Origin: Candidatus Gastranaerophilales bacterium
GTDB taxonomy: Bacteria; Cyanobacteriota; Vampirovibrionia; Gastranaerophilales; Gastranaerophilaceae
Reading direction: 5' to 3'
NCBI GenBank assembly: GCA_947624665.1
Contig: CANQLK010000110.1
Span: 1-6,146 of the forward strand
DNA length: 6,146 bases
This document shows positions 1 to 6,146 of this stretch, piece by piece. Each line of letters starts with the position of its first letter. Position 1 is the first letter of the stretch. The notes below the pieces were generated by a model. That model searched no databases, was not told the origin of the DNA, and saw only the letters and a list, made by a program, of their open reading frames with translations. Both the position numbers and the translations under genes were made by a program.

Positions 1-682
1 CGGCATGCGCATCGGGCAGCCAAAAATGTACGGGAGCTAATCCCATTTTTGTTCCTATTCCGAATAATATAAATACAAATGAAAATTTCAGCCAAAATGT
101 GTTAAATTCATTTGCATGACTGTATAAATCGGAATAGAACAATGAATTTAAACTGCCCGTAGAAGCCGTTAATAATATTATTCCGACAAATGCCAATGCT
201 ATACCTATTGAGCAGATAAATACATATTTCCATGCCGCTTCTATTGAATGTTTTGTCTTGTTAAAATATATCAAATATGCGCTTGCAAGAGTCGTACCTT
301 CTATAAATATCCAAGTTACGCCTAAATTAGTACTTAATATTGCTCCTGTCATAGAAAAAACAAATATGAGCAGCATGTATGTATAATGCCTCAGCATTCT
401 TTCAGGGGAATTCTCACTTTTTATATATCCGTTATTATATATACTCACAGCCATAAAGACTATTGACAATGTTTGCATAAATATTTTATTTATATCATCA
501 ACGGCAAAAAATCTTGTGCTTTGATATGTTTTCAGAAAATCAGGAGCGTAGCATAAAATAAATGTCACGACTAAATGCAATATCGCATATATATTTATCA
601 TCAAATTATTTAGAAACTTTTTTTTGAAGATAAAAAGCAATACACAAGCAACAAGCGGAAATATTAAAATCAGATTAATCAT
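1..682 (-). CDS. hyfF: HyfF-like antiporter-type membrane subunit (5' part, truncated by the window edge)
   Basis: Translating the minus strand from the ATG at 682-680 gives 227 uninterrupted codons to the left edge. The visible part has about seven hydrophobic segments (residues roughly 4-19, 27-46, 62-80, 100-118, 120-139, 152-172 and 199-214). It carries hallmarks of the complex I/Mrp antiporter-like fold: a glutamate in the fifth segment (E128, in TWIFIEGTTLASAYL), K152 in EAAWKYIFICSIGIALAF, and the TM7 lysine K212 in GTKMGLAPVHFWLPDAHA. These residues lie on the proton path in the family. Full HyfF proteins are about 480-530 residues, so roughly half is present. HyfD is a paralog with similar motifs; I choose HyfF because the gene directly follows hyfE, as in E. 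coli hyf. The start overlaps the hyfE stop by one base (TAATG) and has an AAAGGA ribosome site nine bases upstream, which suggests translational coupling. Confidence 0.9.
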   Translation of the reverse strand, partial: MINLILIFPLVACVLLFIFKKKFLNNLMINIYAILHLVVTFILCYAPDFLKTYQSTRFFAVDDINKIFMQTLSIVFMAVSIYNNGYIKSENSPERMLRHYTYMLLIFVFSMTGAILSTNLGVTWIFIEGTTLASAYLIYFNKTKHSIEAAWKYVFICSIGIALAFVGIILLTASTGSLNSLFYSDLYSHANEFNTFWLKFSFVFILFGIGTKMGLAPVHFWLPDAHA

Positions 683-1347
683 TATTCATAGTCCTTTAAT
701 TCGGTTAATTGCGAAATTTCCATATCATCAAATTTGCTGTTTATTTCTTTAACAAGCATTCCAAGAATGAAAACCGCTATAAAAATATCAAGTAATACCC
801 CTAAATTTACAATAACGGGCATTTCTTTCGCAACGGACAGCGATAATAAAAATATTCCGTTCTCCATTGTTATAAAGCTTATTACATTGGATAAGACGGT
901 ATGTTTAATCGTAATAAGCCATAAACTCGTTATTATAACCGATATTGATACCCCAAAATACAATGGAGTAATTATATTAAAATCCGATGAATGAATATTA
1001 GCACTCAAAAATCCCGCAAATAATATTACACTTGAAATTACAAGCGAATAAAAATGAGGGATATTGGCATCGGAATCTCTGTATGCACTGGTTTTATTTA
1101 AAACTCTCTTTAAAAACAACGGTATTACTATCGATTTTACAATTAATGTTTCCACGATGAGTATTAAAATAGCAAAAATATAATGAAAATCAGGGTTATA
1201 TTTATGAGAACTCATAAATTCCGATATACAAATCAAAAACAGCAATATTCCTTGTATCGTAAGCATTTTTATATGCGCCGCCAATCTGCTTGTTGATGAT
1301 ATGTATATCATTGATAAACCTAATAAAATTATAAATATATTTTCCAT
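682..1347 (-). CDS. hyfE: HyfE, small membrane subunit of a Hyf-type hydrogenase complex
   Basis: This 221-residue integral membrane protein is close in length to E. coli HyfE (about 216). It has six to seven hydrophobic segments. The most diagnostic part is the C-terminal half: an ITMENGIFLLSLSVA stretch (about 159-173) followed by VNLGVLLDIFIAVFILGML (about 180-198), which matches the family's conserved pattern of an acidic residue before NG and a GVLLD motif. It ends in a charged, cytoplasm-like tail (residues 203-221). E66 in LIVETLIVKSIVIPLFLKR is a membrane-embedded acidic residue of the kind found in NuoK-like proteins. In the complex, HyfE is thought to be the NuoK-like connector between the NuoH-like subunit and an antiporter-like subunit. 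It lies five bases after hyfC and overlaps hyfF by one base. Its ribosome site is weak (GGGA ten bases before the ATG), so it may depend on coupling to hyfC. Confidence 0.92.
   Translation of the reverse strand: MENIFIILLGLSMIYISSTSRLAAHIKMLTIQGILLFLICISEFMSSHKYNPDFHYIFAILILIVETLIVKSIVIPLFLKRVLNKTSAYRDSDANIPHFYSLVISSVILFAGFLSANIHSSDFNIITPLYFGVSISVIITSLWLITIKHTVLSNVISFITMENGIFLLSLSVAKEMPVIVNLGVLLDIFIAVFILGMLVKEINSKFDDMEISQLTELKDYE
692..697 (-). promoter_or_regulatory. Ribosome binding site of hyfF inside the end of hyfE
   Basis: AAAGGA on the minus strand lies nine bases before the hyfF ATG, within the last codons of hyfE. Together with the TAATG stop-start overlap it supports the chosen hyfF start and coupled translation. 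Confidence 0.6.
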
Positions 1348-1352
1348 AATAA

Positions 1353-2267
1353 TTAATTCCCGTAAATACTGTAGGTAACAAGTGTCAAAACAATTAATGC
1401 CGTTACGGACATTATAAATATAAATTCAAAAACGTGTGTCATTCTGAATCTCGCCATTGATGACTCCACGGTGCCTATTATAACCGACAAAATAAATATA
1501 ACCGCCAAAAATGCAGGTACTGAATATATTATCGATATATTGGCAGGGATTATCATTGCCGCTATTAATGATTCTATTAAAAACATTTTTATTGCCGAAC
1601 CCCAAGTTATTAACCCCAAATCAACACCTGAATTATCAAGAATCATAACTTCATGAATCATAGTTAATTCAAGATGAGTAGCAGGATCATCCACGGGTAC
1701 TCTGCATCCTTCAACAAGCAGCATTATAAACAAAGTTACGGCGATTAGCGCTATAATTAAATATCCGTATATCCCGGAATTAAGCATTATATATTTTAAA
1801 CTTCCGAATGAATTAATATGGGTTAATACTGTTAAAGAACCGAGTACAATAAAAAAAGCAGGTTCTACAATGGTTGAAAAACAAGCCTCACGTGAAGCTC
1901 CCATCCCTTCAAAACTGCTTCCCGTATCCAATGCGCTGATTAAAGAGAAAAACTTTCCCAATGCCATTGTATATGCAAATATTATGAAGGCAAACGGCAT
2001 TTCGATTATTGATTTCCCGTCTGCGAGCGGTACAAATAATGATGCAAATAATATAGCAGCAAAACTTATCAACGGTGCCAATTTAAATATAAATGATGTT
2101 GTTTCTCCGCATATTGTTTCCTTATTCATTAACCTTATGAAATCATATACGGGCTGAAATATGCTTGCGCCTTTCCTGCCAGCCCAAAATGCTTTTGTTT
2201 TCTTTATTATCCCTATCATTATAAATGGTATAACCAATAATATTAATATATTTATAAATGTTATCAT
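1353..2267 (-). CDS. hyfC: HyfC/HycD, NuoH-like membrane anchor subunit
   Basis: The product is 304 residues, the usual length for HyfC/HycD (about 305-315), with about eight membrane segments. It belongs to the respiratory-chain NADH dehydrogenase subunit 1 (NuoH) family. Conserved loops are clear: AGRKGASIFQPVYDFIRL (residues 29-46), the equivalent of the NuoH GRxGP loop; ALDTGSSFEGMGASRE (112-127); and EGCRVPVDDPATHLELTMIHE (186-206), with the acidic residues E186, D193, D194, E200 and E206 that sit at the junction with the peripheral arm. HyfC anchors the hydrogenase small and large subunits to the membrane and transmits redox energy to the antiporter-like subunits. The start is well supported: an AAGGCGG ribosome site overlaps the hyfB stop and lies seven bases before the ATG. 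The 12-bp gap to hyfB and 5-bp gap to hyfE indicate one operon. Nothing looks broken. Confidence 0.95.
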   Translation of the reverse strand: MITFINILILLVIPFIMIGIIKKTKAFWAGRKGASIFQPVYDFIRLMNKETICGETTSFIFKLAPLISFAAILFASLFVPLADGKSIIEMPFAFIIFAYTMALGKFFSLISALDTGSSFEGMGASREACFSTIVEPAFFIVLGSLTVLTHINSFGSLKYIMLNSGIYGYLIIALIAVTLFIMLLVEGCRVPVDDPATHLELTMIHEVMILDNSGVDLGLITWGSAIKMFLIESLIAAMIIPANISIIYSVPAFLAVIFILSVIIGTVESSMARFRMTHVFEFIFIMSVTALIVLTLVTYSIYGN

Positions 2268-2274
2268 CTATAAT

Positions 2275-2281
2275 CCGCCTT
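2275..2281 (-). promoter_or_regulatory. Ribosome binding site of hyfC
   Basis: AAGGCGG on the minus strand differs from AAGGAGG at one base, is seven bases from the hyfC ATG, and overlaps the hyfB stop codon TAA. It fixes the hyfC start and shows that this genome uses Shine-Dalgarno initiation. Confidence 0.7.
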
Positions 2282-4262
2282 ATCCAATGTATATTAATCC
2301 TATTATCGATAGAATCAGAAATATAAGTCCGAATAAAATATAATGCCTCATATTTCCGTTTTGTATTTTTTCAAACATAGCCAAAAATCTTTCATCGATT
2401 TTCAACAAAGGTTTCAGTATGTATGCTTCTTCGATATCCTCTGTTTCCATCTCGTAATATGCTTCTTTCGGAAATATTTCCGACGGCTTTTTTATATGAG
2501 AAATTCGTTTAAAAAATACTCTTAGAGTTGAAATAAATAAATCCGCATAAGAAGAAGCGCTGTATTGCATTCTGTTATTCGGCTTATCATATCCGCAAGC
2601 CCAAACGGAGTATTCCTTCGGCTTCTTTTTCATAAGCGATACAAAAATAAAAACGGTTATGAATATTACAATAAATATCAGGCATAAAAGACTTATCGAA
2701 CCTGTTAAATTAACAACCGAATTCATTATTTGTTCGACCATGCTGCCTTGCAGAATCGCACTAACGTGAGCTGTAATTAATTTTATAAAATATTGCGGAA
2801 ATATACCGATTAAACATATCAATATTGCCAATATCGTCATAGGAACCGTCATAACAGGAGGAACATCTTCTTTAACATCCTTTGCTGCTTGACTCCTCGG
2901 ATTACCTAAGAACATTACACCCGAAGCCTTTGTAAAACATAGAACAGCCATTGTCCCTACCAGTGCAAGTGCCGCTAATGAAACAATCAGCATTAAAAAT
3001 ACAAATATATTCGGAGCGGGCAATCCTATTATTATTGCACCATAAATTAAAAATTCGCTTATAAATCCGTTAAAAGGCGGTAAACCGCATATCGCTACGG
3101 AAGCGATTATAAATAACACCGCCGTATATGGCATTTTTTTAATAAGTCCGCCCAACAATTCAACATCTCGGGTATGGGTTTTTGTGTATACACTGCCTGC
3201 CGATAGAAACAATAATTCCTTAAATAAAGAGTGATTTAAAATATGAAAGATACCGCCCGAAAAACCTAAAACGGCAAGCATTGGGTTTGAATAAACTACA
3301 CCCAAAAGACCTGCGCCTATTCCTATACCTATAATACCTATATTTTCTATACTGTGATATGCAAGAAGCCGTTTTATATCGTGTTGCGATATTGCATATA
3401 GCACACCGTACATTGCTGATAATAAAGCAGTTATCAGAACCGTATATGCTATAAACTTTGTCGGCATTCCCAAAATAGTAAGTACTCTTAAAATACCATA
3501 TATCCCCGTTTTAATCATAACACCTGACATAATAGCCGAAACATGACTGGGAGCGGCAGGATGAGCTTCGGGAAGCCACGTATGAAAAGGAGCAAATCCC
3601 GCTTTTATTCCAAACCCCGCAAAAAACAATACAAATATTACGTTTGCAAAATGTTTATTTTGGCTAACCGCATATACAAAATCACTAAAATTCAAGCTGC
3701 CTGTTTTTATATTCAACAACGCAAATGCACATATTAATAACAAGACCGATATATGCATATACACCATATATTTTATGCCTGCCGACAATACTTCCTTTTT
3801 ATCTCCTTCAAATATAACAAGAAAGAATGAAGATAATGACATTATTTCCCAAACGACAAGAAAAAGCAGACTGTTTTGAACCGTAACTACCATTAACATA
3901 GATATAATCAACATCATAAGAAAGAAACAATGACCTGATATTTTACGTCCTTTCAATATATAAGGTTTCATATATCCCGCAGCATATATTACGCCCAAAA
4001 AGCTCATTAATGATATTACTATTATAAAAAATGCAGAAAGACTATCTGCAACAATATTTACATCCCCGAATAACGAAGATAAATAAAATGATTTAGCCGC
4101 TATTTTTCCCGATTTTATAATATTAAACGAGGTTATTAGTAATAAAACCGTCGAAATCGCACTAAAGAAAGAACAAATTTTTAATTTCCATTCTTCTTTA
4201 ACCGTCAAAGAAATCAAAGCTCCGAATAAAAGCAATCCCAGTGATATAAAATACATATTCAT
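2280..4262 (-). CDS. hyfB: HyfB/HycC, large antiporter-like proton-translocating subunit
   Basis: The product is 660 residues (E. coli HyfB is about 670), with about 15 hydrophobic segments and a proton-conducting membrane transporter domain over roughly residues 125-430. Key positions seen are E139 in VVWEIMSLSSFFLV, K220 in FGIKAGFAPFHTWLPEAHP, K251 in GVMIKTGIYGILR, H303 in AYHSIENIG, and H344 and K348 in NHSLFKELLFLSAG. These are the charged residues of the proton path in NuoL/M/N relatives. The C-terminal extension contains YSVWACGYD (551-559) and RMQYSASSYADLF (564-576), a signature of HyfB/HycC-type subunits that separates them from plain NuoL or Mrp proteins, and a final membrane helix (about 640-659). 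It is the first gene of the minus-strand operon. The ATG at 4262 is the first in-frame start after a stop; an alternative ATG lies two codons later, and neither has a strong ribosome site (GGGAT lies 11-12 bases before the first). Whether protons or sodium ions move is not decidable here. Confidence 0.95.
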   Translation of the reverse strand: MNMYFISLGLLLFGALISLTVKEEWKLKICSFFSAISTVLLLITSFNIIKSGKIAAKSFYLSSLFGDVNIVADSLSAFFIIVISLMSFLGVIYAAGYMKPYILKGRKISGHCFFLMMLIISMLMVVTVQNSLLFLVVWEIMSLSSFFLVIFEGDKKEVLSAGIKYMVYMHISVLLLICAFALLNIKTGSLNFSDFVYAVSQNKHFANVIFVLFFAGFGIKAGFAPFHTWLPEAHPAAPSHVSAIMSGVMIKTGIYGILRVLTILGMPTKFIAYTVLITALLSAMYGVLYAISQHDIKRLLAYHSIENIGIIGIGIGAGLLGVVYSNPMLAVLGFSGGIFHILNHSLFKELLFLSAGSVYTKTHTRDVELLGGLIKKMPYTAVLFIIASVAICGLPPFNGFISEFLIYGAIIIGLPAPNIFVFLMLIVSLAALALVGTMAVLCFTKASGVMFLGNPRSQAAKDVKEDVPPVMTVPMTILAILICLIGIFPQYFIKLITAHVSAILQGSMVEQIMNSVVNLTGSISLLCLIFIVIFITVFIFVSLMKKKPKEYSVWACGYDKPNNRMQYSASSYADLFISTLRVFFKRISHIKKPSEIFPKEAYYEMETEDIEEAYILKPLLKIDERFLAMFEKIQNGNMRHYILFGLIFLILSIIGLIYIG

Positions 4263-4298
4263 ATAAATTTGTATCCCATTAATATTTCAAATGTTTAT

Positions 4299-4327
4299 AT
4301 GATATGCAAAACAAAGTAAAAAAGCAA
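4299..4327 (-). promoter_or_regulatory. Candidate sigma70-type promoter for the hyf operon
   Basis: On the minus strand, TTGCTT (4327-4322) and TATCAT (4304-4299) are separated by 17 bases. The -10 matches five of six consensus positions and the -35 three of six. Transcription would start near 4292, giving a leader of about 30 bases before the hyfB ATG. The region is so AT-rich that other choices are possible. No convincing FNR, NtrC/sigma54 or FhlA-like site was seen in the 100-bp spacer. Confidence 0.35.
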
Positions 4328-4347
4328 AAAATTATGTCTTAATTTTA

Positions 4348-4356
4348 TGATATAAT
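4348..4356 (+). promoter_or_regulatory. Extended -10 promoter of the efflux gene, placing transcription start at or near the start codon
   Basis: The sequence TGATATAAT is a perfect extended -10 element (TGn plus TATAAT at 4351-4356). Transcription normally begins about seven bases after the -10 box, that is near 4362-4364, and the ATG is at 4363-4365. No good -35 hexamer is seen 16-18 bases upstream (the region is A-rich), which is tolerated by extended -10 promoters. No GGAGG-like site occurs before the ATG. The motif match is seen directly; the leaderless mRNA is inferred. Confidence 0.6.
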
Positions 4357-4362
4357 TCAATT

Positions 4363-5934
4363 ATGGCAAACGAATTAAATATAAACAGCATAGAACAGAT
4401 ACAAAACGTTAGTAAACACAACAAATGGCTTTTAATTATCCCTACAATGCTTGCAGCATTTTTATTTGCCCTTGATGAAACCATAGCAAATATTGCACTG
4501 CCTCATATTGCAGGTTCATATTCAGTTAGCAGCCAAGAGTCAATTTGGATATTAACAAGCTATTTAATAGCAAGCTGTATAACCATACCTATGATAGACT
4601 GGTTAAGCCGATTATTGGGCAGAAAAAATATGTTTATAGGCATGGTGCTTCTCTTTACAATTTCGTCATTTCTTTGTGGAATATCAACATCAATGACTAT
4701 GATGGTTATAGGCAGATTTTTGCAGGGATTAGGCGGCGGAGTGTTGGTTCCGATTGCACAAGCAATAGTAATGGAGTCATTTAAAGGAAAAGATTTAAGT
4801 ATTGCAATTACCTTATTCGGTCTTGTAGTTATAATTGCCCCGATTATAGGCCCCGTTTTAGGCGGATATATAACGGAAAATTATTCCTGGCACTGGATAT
4901 TCTTTATAAATGTTCCCATTGGTATGGCTATAGTTGCTATGTCCAAATCAATGATTTATGATCCTCCTTATGCAAGACGTCAAAAAAATGTTAAAACCGA
5001 CTATTGGGGACTTATCTTCCTGTTTATGTTTGCTGTAGCTTTTGAAATAATGATGGATAAAGGCAATGACCTTGATTGGTTCGCTTCTAAGCTTATATGC
5101 AGATTAACCGTTATTTGGGTTATAGGTTTAATAGGATTTATTGTTTCGCAAATCAAAGGAAAAGAAACTTTAGTCAGATTGAGTGTATTAAAAGACTGGA
5201 ATTTAGCGACAGGCACCATAGTTTTAACCGTTATGAACGCTATATTACTGGGTTCTCTTGCTATGATACCCCAATTTATGCAAATAATGATGGGATATGA
5301 TTCATTTACAAGCGGATTATCAATGATGCCAAGAGGTATCGGATGTATGGCAGGACTGATAATGTCACAAAGACTTCAAGATAAAATGGATACAAGGCTA
5401 ATTGCTTCTTTAGGTGTTGCTTTTCTTTCCGTAGGAAGTTGGATGTTGGGTGATATTAATTTACAAATTTCGCAATCCGCCATTACAATTCCGAATATTT
5501 TATTCGGATTCGGTATGGCACTTGCAATGGTTCCTATTATGTCTTTTTCTTGCCAAAGCGTTCCTGCGGCAGAAATGTCAAACGCAAGCGGATTGCAGAA
5601 TTTCATAAAGACAATCGGCGGTGCGGTAGGTACATCACTTGTTGCGACTTTTCTATCAAGATTTTCGCAAATGCATCAAAACATGCTGACGCATACTCTT
5701 ACGGAAACAAACGATATATTTCTTGAGAGATTAAGTGCTTTTACGGCTAATTTTATGCAATATACCGATTCATCAACGGCAGGATATATGGCGCAAAGTC
5801 TTATATACAATCAAATGTTGCAGCAGGCAAGACTTTGGGCTTATATAGATTCGTTCAGAATTTATGCAGTTGCAGGACTGCTGATTATTATTTTAATATT
5901 TGTTATGAAGACGGAGAAAAAAACCGACTTGTAG
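4363..5934 (+). CDS. DHA2-family (EmrB/QacA-type) multidrug efflux MFS permease
   Basis: The product is 523 residues, close to EmrB (about 512), with about 14 membrane segments. Visible motifs are LDETIANIALP (37-47, motif D1), DWLSRLLGRK (79-88, motif A), GRFLQGLGGG (117-126, motif B with R118) and APIIGPVLGG (159-168, motif C of drug:H+ antiporters). The stretches WHWIFFINVPIGM (176-188) and MMDKGNDLDWFASK (230-243) closely resemble E. coli EmrB, and SNASGLQNFIKTIGGAVGTS (406-425) is typical of the family's C-terminal half. It should export hydrophobic or amphipathic compounds in exchange for protons across the inner membrane; the substrate cannot be told. In Gram-negatives EmrB works with an EmrA-type adaptor and a TolC-type channel, but no adaptor gene lies next to it in this window, so the gene symbol is left blank. 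The ATG at 4363 is the only usual start codon between an in-frame TGA (4348-4350) and the first membrane segment. It has no Shine-Dalgarno and sits directly after a -10 box. Confidence 0.95.
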   Translation: MANELNINSIEQIQNVSKHNKWLLIIPTMLAAFLFALDETIANIALPHIAGSYSVSSQESIWILTSYLIASCITIPMIDWLSRLLGRKNMFIGMVLLFTISSFLCGISTSMTMMVIGRFLQGLGGGVLVPIAQAIVMESFKGKDLSIAITLFGLVVIIAPIIGPVLGGYITENYSWHWIFFINVPIGMAIVAMSKSMIYDPPYARRQKNVKTDYWGLIFLFMFAVAFEIMMDKGNDLDWFASKLICRLTVIWVIGLIGFIVSQIKGKETLVRLSVLKDWNLATGTIVLTVMNAILLGSLAMIPQFMQIMMGYDSFTSGLSMMPRGIGCMAGLIMSQRLQDKMDTRLIASLGVAFLSVGSWMLGDINLQISQSAITIPNILFGFGMALAMVPIMSFSCQSVPAAEMSNASGLQNFIKTIGGAVGTSLVATFLSRFSQMHQNMLTHTLTETNDIFLERLSAFTANFMQYTDSSTAGYMAQSLIYNQMLQQARLWAYIDSFRIYAVAGLLIIILIFVMKTEKKTDL

Positions 5935-5977
5935 ACAAACTTTCGAAATAAAAATTTTTTCTTTATTCGGAATTCAA

Positions 5978-6096
5978 AGCTGACGTAATTAAATTATTTT
6001 TTAATATTAAATAAAAAAGAGAAATTGTCGAACAGATACTTCGCTTTTTTTATTTTTTTCTTTTCGAATAAAAAATAATTTTAATTTAAGTCAGCT
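5978..6096. repeat. Imperfect inverted repeat (arms of about 25 and 27 bp) downstream of the efflux gene
   Basis: The left arm (5978-6002) begins AGCTGAC and ends ATTATTTTTT. The right arm (6070-6096), read on the other strand, also begins AGCTGAC and ends ATTATTTTTT; between these ends the arms differ by about one substitution and two extra bases. The 67-bp interior holds a second perfect 10-bp pair (AAATAAAAAA at 6009-6018 with TTTTTTATTT at 6046-6055) and a small inner CGAA/TTCG pair. It could be a transcript 3' structure, a small MITE-like element or an RNA. No clear target-site duplication was seen. Confidence 0.55.
6029..6059 (+). terminator. Possible weak intrinsic terminator for the efflux gene
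   Basis: A short hairpin (CGAA at 6029-6032, loop CAGATAC, TTCG at 6040-6043) is followed by two runs of seven T's split by one A (6045-6059). The T-tract is strong but the stem is only four pairs, so termination would rest on the tract or on the larger nested structure around it. It lies about 95 bases after the efflux stop codon. Confidence 0.35.
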
Positions 6097-6146
6097 CTAA
6101 TGGAGAATAATAGAAAATCTTATTGAAGAAACGGCAAGACGAGCAC

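Noticed and set aside
618..625. A8 run near the 5' end of hyfF forming an in-frame A AAA AAG heptamer like the dnaX frameshift site
   Set aside because: A -1 shift here, near codon 20, would meet a stop within a few codons and give only a tiny peptide. No stimulatory hairpin was seen, and such runs are common in AT-rich genes, so programmed frameshifting is unlikely.
1870..2157. Open plus-strand frame of 95 codons opposite hyfC
   Set aside because: It is the antisense shadow of conserved NuoH-family coding sequence, and its translation resembles no protein family I recognise. The same applies to the other short frames opposite hyfB and hyfE and those within the efflux gene.
1..4262. The minus-strand genes as part of a standard complex I (nuo) or an Mrp Na+/H+ antiporter
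   Set aside because: The HyfB-type C-terminal signature (WACGYD, RMQYSASSYADLF), a true HyfE between the NuoH-like and second antiporter-like genes, and the gene order all point to the Hyf/Hyc family. Nuo or Mrp operons would show NuoI/J/K or MrpB/C/E/F/G genes here.
4296..4353. Direct repeat TATGATAT at 4298-4305 and 4346-4353, near both candidate -10 boxes, as a possible shared operator
   Set aside because: An 8-bp repeat is likely by chance in a 100-bp region this AT-rich, and each copy is explained by the -10-like sequences themselves.
6098..6146. Start of another gene at the right edge
   Set aside because: The plus frame from 6101 reads WRIIENLIEETARRA and looks protein-like, but it has no ATG, GTG or TTG start after the stop at 6098-6100. 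The ATG at 6100 opens only eight codons. A TTG at 6123 and a minus-strand tail are also possible, and too little sequence is present to choose.

Overview
The window is AT-rich, single-copy-looking bacterial DNA with two divergent transcription units. Four genes on the minus strand form the membrane arm of a Hyf/Hyc-type complex, that is, a group 4 [NiFe]-hydrogenase or formate-hydrogenlyase-like relative of respiratory complex I. In transcription order (right to left) they are hyfB, hyfC, hyfE and the first 227 codons of hyfF, which runs off the left edge. On the plus strand, divergent from hyfB, is a full-length 14-TM drug-efflux permease of the DHA2/EmrB family.

The sequence does not fix the organism. 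It is a low-GC bacterium with heavy use of ATA isoleucine codons and Shine-Dalgarno sites in front of hyfC and hyfF. A low-GC anaerobe or facultative anaerobe is the most natural host for a Hyf-type complex. Host-associated or sediment lineages such as Elusimicrobiota or non-photosynthetic Cyanobacteria (Melainabacteria) are guesses from overall style only.

Layout: 1-682, hyfF 5' half (minus); 682-1347, hyfE (minus, 1-nt TAATG overlap with hyfF); 1353-2267, hyfC (minus, 5-bp gap); 2280-4262, hyfB (minus, 12-bp gap); 4263-4362, a 100-bp divergent promoter region; 4363-5934, the emrB-like gene (plus); 5935-6146, no convincing gene, but a nested inverted repeat with long T-tracts.

The four Hyf proteins should assemble into a proton- or sodium-translocating membrane module. 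HyfC (NuoH-like) anchors the peripheral electron-transfer arm, HyfB and HyfF are antiporter-like channels, and HyfE is NuoK-like and connects them. The catalytic large subunit, small subunit and ferredoxin subunits are not in the window and would be expected beyond the left edge. Compared with E. coli hyfABCDEF, hyfA is not in front of hyfB and there is no hyfD between hyfC and hyfE, so this is a compact version with two rather than three antiporter-like subunits, unless hyfD lies elsewhere. The efflux pump has no obvious functional link to the complex. Its start codon sits right after a strong extended -10 box with no ribosome binding site, so it may be translated from a leaderless mRNA. I found no clearly new system; the items most worth a second look are the leaderless start, the 3' inverted repeat and the compact hyf arrangement.
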